DNA of 7,043 nucleotides from NCBI GenBank assembly GCA_022561525.1, contig JADFRB010000100.1, positions 1-7,043 of the forward strand, read 5' to 3'. Of this stretch, positions 1-6,309 are shown piece after piece. This stretch comes from Nitrospinota bacterium (GTDB taxonomy: Bacteria > Nitrospirota > Nitrospiria > Nitrospirales > UBA8639). Positions within the stretch are counted from its first letter, which is position 1, and each line of letters opens with the position of its first letter. The translations under genes and the position numbers were made by a program. The notes beneath the pieces were generated by a model. That model searched no databases, was not told where the DNA came from, and saw only the letters and a program-made list of their open reading frames with translations.

Positions 1-37
1 ATTGGTTAGCGGGAGGGGATGAGCAATCAGTCCACCT

Positions 38-138
38 CTGTCATTTCGAGTGGAAGGAGAAATCTCTTTGTTGGGGTGGGACGGCCTGACCGAGCGTGGC
101 GGGAGTGGGGAGATTTCTCCCAAGGGTCGAAATGACAA
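38..138. repeat. Imperfect inverted-repeat (MITE/REP-like) element
   Basis: The left arm (38-67, with core TGTCATTTCGAG...GAGAAATCTC) is matched in inverted orientation by the right arm (about 109-138, GAGATTTCTCCC...TCGAAATGACA), at roughly 24 of 30 positions by eye. About 40 bp lie between the arms, with no coding sign. The arms resemble the TCATTTCGA...GAGAAATCTC intergenic repeats seen in many environmental bacterial genomes; this comes from memory, not from a search. No transposase is visible. The right arm overlaps the first unit of the tandem array that follows, so the array probably grew from the end of this element. Confidence 0.7.
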
Positions 139-288
139 AGGGAAGGGTCGAAATGACAAAGGGAAGGGTCGAAATGACAAAGGGAAGGGTCGAAATGACA
201 AAGGGAAGGGTCGAAATGACAAAGGGAAGGGTCGAAATGACAAAGGGAGGGTCGAAATGACAAAAGGGGAGGGTGGAAATGATAACAG
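122..288. repeat. 21-bp tandem repeat array, about 8 units
   Basis: Six identical 21-bp units run from 122 to 247, each with core GGGTCGAAATGACAAAG. A seventh (248-268) has one extra A and one fewer A at its edge, and an eighth (269-288) is clearly degenerate. Because 21 is divisible by three and the unit has no stop codon in some frames, open frames run through the array on both strands (a GRNDKGK heptad on +, a CHFDPSL heptad on -). These are artefacts of the repeat. The unit equals the right-arm sequence of the adjacent inverted-repeat element. The perfect identity of six units suggests recent expansion, probably by slippage, so copy number may vary between strains. Confidence 0.95.
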
Positions 289-636
289 GCGCGAACGTTT
301 TGTTTTCCTGCCAACCTGCGCACGATCCGTCTGCAATACGGGTATTACCGCTGGCGGTTTTCCAGGGATGTGCTGTTATTTCAGGTGGGGAAGTTTTTTG
401 AGTGGTACCAGGCCCGTGATCAGGAGGTGGCCGGGTTGCTTGGGCTGAAGCCCCTACGTCGTCATCGAAGAGGCGCGCGGTATGGGTTCCCGACACACCT
501 TCGTGATTGGCGTTGGGGCCGGTTACTCGGACGGAATCGTTCGGTGATGCTGATCCTTGAACGGGAGGGCCCTGCTCTGACAAGGATCAAGCCCCGGCTG
601 CCTGTGTATCGGTTCGAACCGCTAACTGCTTTCTAA
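286..636 (+). pseudogene. MutS domain I-like (MSL-type) gene, 5' end missing
   Basis: The open frame from 286 to the stop at 634-636 encodes about 116 residues. They align by eye with MutS domain I: DVLLFQVGKFFEWY matches the MutS segment ILLFxxxGDFYELF, including the Phe-x-Glu mismatch-contact motif (FFE here). EVAGLLGL, RRGARYGFP (MutS: IPMAGIPYH) and SVMLILERE (MutS: SVAICEQ) follow in order. Nothing corresponds to MutS domains II-V, so this is a one-domain protein. The first possible start, GTG at 370, falls inside the conserved region, and MutS-like sequence (RLQYGYYRWRF) continues upstream in frame to the edge of the tandem repeat. An in-frame stop at 283-285 closes it. I infer that the start was lost where the repeat now lies. 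Small MutS-like (MSL) proteins are reported as accessory genes of some diversity-generating retroelements; no reverse transcriptase or template/variable repeat pair is visible here. A functional 88-residue protein from GTG 370 is possible but less likely. Confidence 0.6.
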
Positions 637-685
637 GCAATTCCTCATGGTTCTGTGGGATGATAAAAATGCTTAATTCCATCGT

Positions 686-748
686 TAGGCGGAAGACAGG
701 AGACGGCAGCAAGAGGAAGATGGGGCTTCCCCTCCCGTTTCCCGCCTA
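686..748. repeat. Palindromic intergenic repeat downstream of MutS-like remnant
   Basis: TAGGCGGAAGAC (686-697) is matched in inverted orientation by GTTTCCCGCCTA (737-748) at 10 of 12 positions. A smaller hairpin, GGGG-CTT-CCCC (722-732), lies between the arms, and a T-run follows at 760-765. It could act as a weak terminator for the upstream frame, or simply be a dispersed palindromic repeat. The string CGTTTCCCG in its right arm recurs in the inverted repeat between tRNA-Gly and tRNA-Thr, so the two may belong to one family. Confidence 0.5.
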
Positions 749-809
749 CCGTCTGACAATTTTTTAAGCGGTTAAGAACAGGCTACGTGATTTGACGAAG
801 GGGTTTACC

Positions 810-838
810 TTGACCCTTCAGACGGGCTCCGTTATCCT
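810..838 (+). promoter_or_regulatory. Putative sigma70-type promoter of pup
   Basis: TTGACC (810-815) and TATCCT (833-838) are separated by exactly 17 bp, giving 5/6 and 4/6 matches to the consensus boxes. Transcription would start near 845, leaving a leader of about 37 nt before the pup start codon. A Shine-Dalgarno sequence GGGAGGT (870-876) sits 5 nt before ATG 882, which fixes that start. This suggests pup is transcribed separately from the sequence upstream. Confidence 0.55.
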
Positions 839-881
839 AAATGCCTTGACCGAGTGTCTTTTTAAGTCAGGGAGGTGGCCG

Positions 882-1085
882 ATGGAAAAACAGGAACGTA
901 AATCTGATTCAACCAAAGATCCTTCCGTTCAAGACGACCAAGAAGTGAAAGCCAATCCGAAGGTTGTTGAGACTGGGAAAAAACTGACGGACGATATTGA
1001 CCAACTGATCGATGAGATTGACGAAGTCTTGGAAGAAAACGCTTCGGAATTCGTGAAGAATTATGTGCAAAAAGGAGGCCAGTAA
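882..1085 (+). CDS. pup: Prokaryotic ubiquitin-like protein Pup
   Basis: This 67-residue, highly charged protein is Pup, the tag covalently attached to lysines of target proteins to send them to the bacterial proteasome. The C-terminal half is diagnostic: LTDDIDQLIDEIDEVLEE (residues 35-52), then FVKNYVQKGGQ to the end, which closely follows actinobacterial Pup. That middle segment is the part that forms a helix on the Mpa/ARC ATPase coiled coil. The N-terminal 30 residues are polar and low in hydrophobics, as expected for a disordered threading tail. The protein ends in Gly-Gly-Gln, so the deamidase Dop would have to convert Gln to Glu before the ligase PafA could use it. ATG 882 is chosen because of its strong Shine-Dalgarno site; an upstream TTG at 792 would add 30 atypical residues and overlap the promoter. 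No dop, pafA, mpa or proteasome subunit gene is in the window, although pup usually sits next to some of these. Confidence 0.95.
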   Translation: MEKQERKSDSTKDPSVQDDQEVKANPKVVETGKKLTDDIDQLIDEIDEVLEENASEFVKNYVQKGGQ

Positions 1086-1156
1086 CTTTCTCTTATCCAC
1101 TTTTCAGTTATTCGACCCGACCAATTTCTGTTTCAATTAAATCCCTTTCCTTGACC

Positions 1157-1180
1157 AGGGCTCTGCCCTCGACCAGTTTT
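1157..1180 (+). terminator. Weak terminator candidate downstream of pup
   Basis: AGGGC-TCT-GCCCT forms a 5-bp stem with a 3-nt loop (1157-1169), and a short T-run follows seven bases later (1177-1180). It lies 72 bp past the pup stop. The stem is short and the T-run is displaced, so this is only a weak call. A second small stem, CCAAA/TTTGG (1184-1197), follows at once. Confidence 0.25.
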
Positions 1181-1218
1181 CCCCCAAACATTTTTGGCGA
1201 ATTTTCCCCCCGTTTGAC

Positions 1219-1260
1219 CTGCATGTGCAGAGGAACAGGGCTGGGTCATCAGCCCATGTT
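1219..1260. other. Pair of hairpins just upstream of the recJ promoter
   Basis: Two adjacent dyads are visible: CTGC-ATGT-GCAG (1219-1230), and GGGCTG-GGTCAT-CAGCCC (1238-1255). The outer AACA/TGTT of the second extends it to 1234-1260 with one bulged A. They end five bases before the -35 box of recJ. They could be an operator, a rho-independent stop for pup transcription without a clear U-tract, or chance structure. Confidence 0.35.
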
Positions 1261-1264
1261 GCGT

Positions 1265-1293
1265 TTGACACTCTTGTACCCAACTCCTAAGAT
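1265..1293 (+). promoter_or_regulatory. Putative sigma70-type promoter of recJ-rel
   Basis: A perfect -35 box TTGACA (1265-1270) and a -10 box TAAGAT (1288-1293, 5/6 of consensus) are separated by 17 bp. Transcription would start near 1300, about 50 nt before the recJ start codon. As rel begins 7 bp after the recJ stop, this promoter probably serves both genes. Confidence 0.65.
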
Positions 1294-1351
1294 TCTTACA
1301 GGTTCAGTTTTAACCATTCATGTTTCCTAAATACCAGTTTTCATAAAAGCT

Positions 1352-3055
1352 ATGATCGAAAAACGTTGGATCACCAGGCCCGTTGACCAAGAGCAAGTCT
1401 TGGCGCTAGCAGAATCCATGGCTCTTTCTCCCATTACCGCTAAAGTGTTGTGGGGGAGAGGCGTGACGGATCCGGGTCAGGCTCGTAGTTGGCTGACTGA
1501 TTCTGGTGGGAACGGGCATGATCCATTCCTTCTGCCAGACATGGAAAAATGTGTTGACCGGCTTCAACAGGCCATTCATCAGCGTGAGCGGATGTGTTTC
1601 TATGGCGATTACGATGTCGATGGCATTTCCGCCACCAGTTTGCATTGGTCTTTCTTCGGGAAAATGGGCGCCCAAGCAGAAGTCTATATTCCGCACCGCC
1701 AAGAAGAAGGATATGGTTTGAATGAGGGGGCCATTCGAAAACTTGCCGATCGTCATGTTTCGGTGATGGTGACGGCAGATTGTGGAACCACCTCGCCTCG
1801 AGAAATTGCATTGGCTCGGCGTCTGGGAATAGATGTCATTGTGATGGACCACCACCAATTTCAAGGTAACGCTCCCGAGCCTTTTGCTTTTTTAAACCCG
1901 TATCGTCCCGACAGTCTGTATCCCTTCCAGGGCCTGTGTTCAGGTGGACTCGCCTACAAAATGGCTGAAGCGTATTCGATGAAATATGGCCAGCCCGACG
2001 TGTCGCCCAAGGATTACCTTGATCTTGTGGCGTTGTCGTCCGTGGCTGATGTCGTGCCACTCCGTGATGAAAACAGGTCGTTCGTTCGTGATGGTCTTCG
2101 CCTAATGACCGAGGGCACGCGTTGTGGCATTCGAGCCTTAAAGCAGGTCTTAGGTATTACGGATCGCTGTTCCGCAAGTACCATTGGATTCCGGCTTGCT
2201 CCGGTGATCAATGCCGCCGGTCGATTAGCCCATGCCGATTTAAGCGTGCGCCTTCTGACAAGTGAGTCCGATGCCGAGGCCTTGCTGATCGCACAGAAAT
2301 TAGAGCAGTTGAATCGGCAGCGTCGTGAAATTGAACAGGATATTTTTGAAGAAGCCAAAGCCTGTGTCGAGGAAGGCGAGGAGTCCCCTGTCATTGTGGT
2401 CGGTAAGCGAGGGTGGCATATGGGGGTTGTGGGTATTGTGGCGTCTCGACTGGTTGAGCGCTATCATCGTCCGGCAGTGGTCGTGGCCTTTGATCAGGAG
2501 GGCGTGGGAAAAGGGTCTGCGCGTTCCGTGCCTGGGTTCAATGTGTTTGAAGCCCTGGCTCAGTGCCAGGAATATTTACTGGGTTTTGGCGGGCACCCGG
2601 CTGCCGCGGGGTTAACTGTTTCCTCTCAAGCATTTTCGAGTTTGCAAGAAAAAATGGCTGAGGTGGCAACTGATACGTTGAGTGCAGAATCCAAGTTGCC
2701 TATCCTGGAGATCGACGCGGAGGTGCATCTTTCAGAGGTGACCCCTCGGCTGTTGCGAGAATTAGACCAATTGAATCCGTTTGGCATGGGTAATCCTGAA
2801 CCGACTCTTTCAGTTTCTGGTGTCACGGTTTTAGAAAAGAAAATTGTGGGTGAGAATCATTTGAAATTGGTGGTTCGGCAAAATGGGTCGGTGCCGGTGG
2901 AATGTATTGGGTTTCGGATGGGTGAATGGCTTGCCCAGATCAATGGAGTCGGACAGCTATTTGACGTGGCGTTTATGCCCGAGTTCAACCGATGGAAAGG
3001 GTATGATCGGGTTCAGTTGCGCATGAGAGATGTGCGAATGAGTCGAGGTGTATGA
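1352..3055 (+). CDS. recJ: Single-stranded-DNA-specific exonuclease RecJ
   Basis: RecJ degrades single-stranded DNA 5' to 3' in recombinational repair, base excision and mismatch repair, using two metal ions. At 567 residues the protein is full length for the family. The DHH phosphoesterase motifs are all present: GDYDVDGISAT (85-95), ADCG (142-145), DHH (166-168) and SVADVVP (230-236). The core continues with NAAGRLAHA (287-295). The DHHA1 domain carries GWHMGVVGIVASRL (354-367), GKGSARSVPGF (386-396) and GFGGHPAAAGL (411-421). A C-terminal OB-like domain includes PFGMGNPEP (476-484). Motif II reads TADCGTT where VDCGIS is more usual; the metal-binding Asp is kept. No clear Shine-Dalgarno sequence precedes ATG 1352, but the N-terminus begins where RecJ proteins normally do. 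The gene is followed 7 bp later by rel, suggesting co-transcription. Confidence 0.98.
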   Translation: MIEKRWITRPVDQEQVLALAESMALSPITAKVLWGRGVTDPGQARSWLTDSGGNGHDPFLLPDMEKCVDRLQQAIHQRERMCFYGDYDVDGISATSLHWSFFGKMGAQAEVYIPHRQEEGYGLNEGAIRKLADRHVSVMVTADCGTTSPREIALARRLGIDVIVMDHHQFQGNAPEPFAFLNPYRPDSLYPFQGLCSGGLAYKMAEAYSMKYGQPDVSPKDYLDLVALSSVADVVPLRDENRSFVRDGLRLMTEGTRCGIRALKQVLGITDRCSASTIGFRLAPVINAAGRLAHADLSVRLLTSESDAEALLIAQKLEQLNRQRREIEQDIFEEAKACVEEGEESPVIVVGKRGWHMGVVGIVASRLVERYHRPAVVVAFDQEGVGKGSARSVPGFNVFEALAQCQEYLLGFGGHPAAAGLTVSSQAFSSLQEKMAEVATDTLSAESKLPILEIDAEVHLSEVTPRLLRELDQLNPFGMGNPEPTLSVSGVTVLEKKIVGENHLKLVVRQNGSVPVECIGFRMGEWLAQINGVGQLFDVAFMPEFNRWKGYDRVQLRMRDVRMSRGV

Positions 3056-3062
3056 GAGTCAC

Positions 3063-5258
3063 ATGTCCTTAGCGATTGTCACAGAGATCGACCAGCTTGT
3101 TGAACAAGTTCATAGCTATCACCCCGAAGCGGATGAGGCCGTGATCCGACGCGCGTATGATTTTTCCGCGAAGGCGCATGAAGGGCAAACCCGGCGTTCT
3201 GGGGAACCGTATCTCCAACATCCTTTGGCCGTGGCGGGAATCCTGACTTTTCTCAAGCTCGATGAGACTGCCATCGTTGCGGCGCTTCTCCACGACACGC
3301 TAGAGGATACCCTGGCGACCCAAGAAGAGTTGCAAGCGCAATTTGGAAACGAAGTGACTCACCTGGTGGAAGGTGTCACGAAAATCGGGCAGATTCCTTT
3401 TGAGACCTATGAAGAAAAGCAAGCTGAGAATTTTCGAAAAATGCTGCTGTCCATGGCCGATGACATCCGGGTGGTGTTTATTAAGTTGGCGGACCGTTTG
3501 CATAACATGAGAACGCTCGAGCACATGTCCGAGAGCAAGCAAAAACAGATTGCTCAAGAAACCCTGGAAATTTATGCCCCGTTGGCCAATCGTCTCGGTA
3601 TGAGTTGGATGCAGCAGGAACTCGAGGATTTATGTTTTCAATATTCGAAGCCGGAAGCCTATTCTTTGCTCAAGTTGCGAGTGGCGAAACGTGATGAAGA
3701 GCGGGAGGAATATGTCGAATCCATCATTCATGCGACACGAGACGCCTTGGCTGCCGCGGGTCTGACGGGTGTGGTGGAGGGCAGGCCTAAACATTTATAC
3801 TCCATCCATCAAAAGATGGAACGACAAGAGATCACCTTTGAGGAGGTCTATGACCTCGCGGCCATTCGAGTCGTCTCGGATACCAAGATGAATTGTTACG
3901 TGGTGTTGGGATTGATCCATTCCCTGTGGCCGCCCGTGCATGGTCGGTTTAAAGACTACATTGCCACTCCGCGAACCAATTTATATCAGTCGCTCCATAC
4001 GACGGTGCTGGGTCCACAAGGGGAGCATATTGAATTTCAAATTCGGACGGAAGACATGCATCGTCTCGCGGAATATGGTGTGGCCGCGCATTGGCGGTAC
4101 AAGGAGCAGGCCAAGGTCGGTGATCGAGATGAAAAAGTGTTTAGCTGGTTGCGGCAATTTGTCGAATGGCATCGAGATTTGTCAGACAACCAGCAGTTCA
4201 TGGATTCCGTGAAACTCGACTTGTTTCATTTGGATGTTTTTCATGATGTGGTGTTTGCCTTTACCCCAAAAGGTGAGGTCAAGGAGTTGCCTCTTGGCGC
4301 CACCCCGTTGGATTTGGCCTATTCCATTCATACGGAAATCGGCGATCATTGTATTGGCGCAAAGGTCAATGGGAAAATTGTTCCCTTGCGATACCAGCTC
4401 AATAGCGGCGATACGGTTCACATTCTGAAGTCGCCTTCTCAGACCCCTCAGCGGGAATGGTTGACATTTGTCCAGACCTCGCGCGCCAGAGCCAAAATCA
4501 AGCATTGGCTCAAAGCTGAGGAGCAAAAACGCGGGCTCGAATTAGGGTGGCGTCTTTTAGAACGTGAATTTCGACGGCATAACCTTCCGGCAGCTCAACT
4601 GCTTAAATCCGATCAGCTCGTACAGGCTGCAGCTGACGCTGGATACGAATCACTCGATGAGATGATGCGGATGATCGGCTATGGTCGCCTGTCCGCCGCT
4701 ACGGTCGTCAACCAATTTCTTGATCCTGCTGCCCGGGAAGAAGTTGCCCAGGATGAGGCGGAAGGCGTGGTTCCGCACATACGGGCCCCAAGGCCTATCA
4801 AAGCTGTAAAAATCATGGGCGGTCGGGATGTCATGATGCAGCTCTCGAAATGCTGTAGCCCTATTCCAGGGGATCCCATCATGGGATACATCACACGTGG
4901 GCGGGGTCTCACCATTCATTCTGTGGGCTGTCCAAACCTTCAAGCCTTGGACTATGAAAAGGACCGTTTGGTTGAGGTTGAATGGGATGAGAAAATCGAA
5001 GGCAATCATTCAGTCAAAGTCTGCGTGTTGACGATTGATCAACCGGGGGTGTTAGCCAAGGTGTCTTCCGCTATTTCCTCGTCTCAGGCTAACATCAGTC
5101 GAGCAGAAATTACGACACGAGAAGATCAAAAAGCTGTCTTGGATTTTGTCATTGAGGTGTCGAATACCTTACATCTTGACCGAACCTTGGAAGCGGTTGG
5201 ACGAATCGAAGGGGTGATCTCTGCGAAACGAATCCGAGTATGGGAAGTTTCCCGTTAG
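3063..5258 (+). CDS. rel: Bifunctional (p)ppGpp synthetase/hydrolase, RelA/SpoT family
   Basis: This 731-residue cytoplasmic enzyme makes and degrades the alarmone (p)ppGpp, controlling the stringent response. The N-terminal HD hydrolase domain is intact: His53, His77-Asp78 and Glu81-Asp82 in LLHDTLED, and Asp144 and Asn148 in ADRLHNM. These numbers coincide with those of the streptococcal Rel enzyme. The synthetase domain follows, with Asp264 in YDLAAIRV, an RFKD motif at 295-298 and Glu324 in EFQIRT. RFKD is the form found in bifunctional enzymes; E. coli RelA, which only synthesises, has EFDD. Next come a TGS domain (about 397-456, FAFTPKGEVKELP), a helical region, the Cys-rich segment with CCSPIPGD (Cys597, Cys598) and Cys623, and a C-terminal ACT domain (about 650-731). 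ATG 3063 is preferred over GTG 3048, which would overlap recJ by 8 bp and add five residues. As the apparent single long RSH gene here it would handle both activities; other copies cannot be excluded. Confidence 0.98.
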   Translation: MSLAIVTEIDQLVEQVHSYHPEADEAVIRRAYDFSAKAHEGQTRRSGEPYLQHPLAVAGILTFLKLDETAIVAALLHDTLEDTLATQEELQAQFGNEVTHLVEGVTKIGQIPFETYEEKQAENFRKMLLSMADDIRVVFIKLADRLHNMRTLEHMSESKQKQIAQETLEIYAPLANRLGMSWMQQELEDLCFQYSKPEAYSLLKLRVAKRDEEREEYVESIIHATRDALAAAGLTGVVEGRPKHLYSIHQKMERQEITFEEVYDLAAIRVVSDTKMNCYVVLGLIHSLWPPVHGRFKDYIATPRTNLYQSLHTTVLGPQGEHIEFQIRTEDMHRLAEYGVAAHWRYKEQAKVGDRDEKVFSWLRQFVEWHRDLSDNQQFMDSVKLDLFHLDVFHDVVFAFTPKGEVKELPLGATPLDLAYSIHTEIGDHCIGAKVNGKIVPLRYQLNSGDTVHILKSPSQTPQREWLTFVQTSRARAKIKHWLKAEEQKRGLELGWRLLEREFRRHNLPAAQLLKSDQLVQAAADAGYESLDEMMRMIGYGRLSAATVVNQFLDPAAREEVAQDEAEGVVPHIRAPRPIKAVKIMGGRDVMMQLSKCCSPIPGDPIMGYITRGRGLTIHSVGCPNLQALDYEKDRLVEVEWDEKIEGNHSVKVCVLTIDQPGVLAKVSSAISSSQANISRAEITTREDQKAVLDFVIEVSNTLHLDRTLEAVGRIEGVISAKRIRVWEVSR

Positions 5259-5280
5259 AGGTACTTGGGAGGAGGGTTGA

Positions 5281-5361
5281 ATGAATTCGAAATCCGAATA
5301 TGGGAATGTTGAAAAAAGCCGCCAGTGGCGTTCTCGCCCTTTTGCCGTGCTCACGTACTGA
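5281..5361 (+). pseudogene. Possible start of a lost gene downstream of rel
   Basis: A strong Shine-Dalgarno sequence, GGGAGGAGGG (5268-5277), precedes ATG 5281 by 3 nt, in the right place for a third gene in the recJ-rel operon. The frame gives only 26 residues (it begins MNSKSEYGNVEK) before stopping at 5359-5361 inside the 122-bp palindrome. The palindrome may have replaced the body of a former gene, leaving only its initiation region. It could equally be a chance purine-rich stretch. No homology is recognisable in the short peptide. Confidence 0.2.
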
Positions 5362-5423
5362 GAGTACGCTCCGCGCGTCAAAAGGGCTGCGGCCTTGCTG
5401 GACGGACTTTTTTGAACATTCCC
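5302..5423. repeat. 122-bp near-palindrome, probable bidirectional terminator
   Basis: The outer ends GGGAATGTT (5302-5310) and GAACATTCCC (5414-5423) are inverted copies of each other. Pairing continues inward for about 42 bp through AAAAAAGCCGCCAG on the left and CTGGACGGACTTTTTT on the right, then GCCCTTTT against AAAAGGGC. The centre carries a perfect hairpin, CGTACT-GAG-AGTACG (5354-5368). With A6 on one side and T6 on the other, the transcript of either strand would form a GC-rich hairpin followed by a U-tract. That fits its place between the convergent genes rel and the DUF192 gene. The layout also matches dispersed palindromic elements, without transposase, that I recall from Nitrospira-like genomes. 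Confidence 0.85.
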
Positions 5424-5441
5424 TCCAATTGACGATGCTTG

Positions 5442-5458
5442 GCTCCTCTGGAGCTTTT
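5442..5458 (+). terminator. Small intrinsic terminator candidate
   Basis: GCTCC-TCT-GGAGC forms a perfect 5-bp stem with a 3-nt loop (5442-5454), immediately followed by TTTT (5455-5458) and then ATT. It lies on the + strand about 180 bp after the rel stop and could act as a second stop behind the large palindrome. The short stem makes it weak by itself. Confidence 0.4.
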
Positions 5459-5566
5459 ATTGGCTATGGGAAGGAGATATTCAACAGACCCAATATCGAA
5501 ATTCAGATTTCGAATACAAAGTCTGAACTCAACCATGGAATCTTTCAAGGTATTTTTGCGCGAACC

Positions 5567-6055
5567 CTAAGGTAACTCAATCTTGAGTTTCTTGCCCTTT
5601 GTTAAGTTGAGTGTTTCCGCTTGTCCTGGTCCCAGTTCTAAAACTGACACTGCGGGAGTTATGGACCGGTACCGTGGGCAGAGATTATCTTGCCGTGTAC
5701 AAATTGGGGCGGTATGTTGAATATGCACAATGGTGCCCTTTTCATCGAGCCATAGGATATCCAGAGCCATCTTGGTGTTTTTCATCCAGAAGGTCCAATA
5801 GCCTGGTTCCGCGAAGGTAAAGAGCATTCCTCGGTCGGGTGCCAGACGGGTTCGATACATCAATCCCTTCGTTCGTTGGTCTGGTGTAATGGCCAATTCG
5901 GCAAATATCGTAAATCCGTCTGGTGTCTGAATGGTCGCGAGTCCCGGGTTAAGTTTCGGCGGCGTGGCAGGTGGTGTGGCAAAAACCGACAACGATCCCG
6001 TGAGCACAACTGTGAGCAGAAGGAAAAGCAGCAGTATTTTCTGTCGAAAAATCAT
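5567..6055 (-). CDS. Exported DUF192 (UPF0127) family protein
   Basis: The 162-residue protein starts with a classic signal peptide: charged MIFRQK, a hydrophobic stretch at about 7-22, and a likely signal peptidase I site after VFA (residue 27). There is no lipobox cysteine, so a soluble periplasmic or exported protein is expected. The rest is one DUF192 domain, recognised by GLMYR (64-68), GMLFTF (76-81), FWMKNTKMALDILWLD (89-104) and VLEL (138-141). A cysteine pair, Cys119 and Cys126, lies in the segment usually written PCxxxxCPxY and could form a disulfide. The function of the family is not established. The gene converges with rel and is separated from it by the large palindrome. No good Shine-Dalgarno sequence precedes the start, although the signal peptide beginning at this ATG supports it. 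Confidence 0.93.
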   Translation of the reverse strand: MIFRQKILLLFLLLTVVLTGSLSVFATPPATPPKLNPGLATIQTPDGFTIFAELAITPDQRTKGLMYRTRLAPDRGMLFTFAEPGYWTFWMKNTKMALDILWLDEKGTIVHIQHTAPICTRQDNLCPRYRSITPAVSVLELGPGQAETLNLTKGKKLKIELP

Positions 6056-6275
6056 AAATTTCTAGAACTAATCAGATCACTCCCCTTTTGTCTCATGACG
6101 GCATTGTGGTGCCCGAATCCTCATCCTTCGAGGAGACCCCTCAGGACCAGGCTCAAAGGGGATGGGTTCTGCGCTCCTCGTGCCTTGTTCTGAGCCAAAA
6201 TTGGAGCAACCTGATTTGTTACAATTTCTATCCTTGCCAATCCGTCGGATACTTCTTAATAACTTCATATCAAAC

Positions 6276-6302
6276 AAAAGGGCTGGAGGTCCAGTCCCTT
6301 TT
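6276..6302. terminator. Strong, symmetric intrinsic terminator hairpin
   Basis: AAAAGGG-CTGG-AGGT-CCAG-T-CCCTTTT makes an 11-bp stem with a 4-nt loop and a single bulged T. The A4 and T4 ends let it work on either strand. No gene ends close to it on either strand: the DUF192 gene reads away from it and the tRNA cluster starts further right. It may end an unrecognised short transcript, or insulate the tRNA promoter. Confidence 0.6.
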
Positions 6303-6309
6303 CGCGCAC

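Larger units (their letters stand above)
5284..5516. repeat. CGAAATCCGAATAT-type motifs flanking the palindrome
   Basis: Left of the palindrome is TTCGAAATCCGAATATGGG (5287-5305). Right of it is CCAATATCGAAATTCAGATT (5490-5509), which continues into TCGAATA and contains a perfect hairpin CGAAAT-TCAG-ATTTCG (5497-5512). The two sides share the words CGAAAT and AATAT. One reading is that an older AT-rich palindromic repeat was split by insertion of the sequence now between them. This rests on short matches only. Confidence 0.35.

Noticed and set aside
122..288. CRISPR array
   Set aside because: The units are directly abutting with no spacers, and no cas gene is present.
41..583. Long open frames on both strands across the tandem array (including 50-448 on + and 27-323 on -)
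   Set aside because: They are open because the 21-bp unit is a multiple of three and lacks stops. Outside the array they show no family resemblance, and they overlap the MutS-like frame.
286..881. DGR template/variable repeat pair near the MutS-like gene
   Set aside because: I looked for a longer near-identical direct repeat differing at adenines and found none in the window; only a single domain fragment suggests a DGR.
792..881. Upstream TTG start for pup
   Set aside because: It would add 30 residues unlike any Pup N-terminus, overlaps the promoter, and ATG 882 has the good ribosome binding site.
1406..1864. Minus-strand frames inside recJ
   Set aside because: They are antisense shadows of a strongly conserved gene and have no recognisable domain.
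5300..5575. 91-residue + strand frame after rel
   Set aside because: Most of it is the 122-bp palindrome and flanking repeat, so it is not a believable protein.
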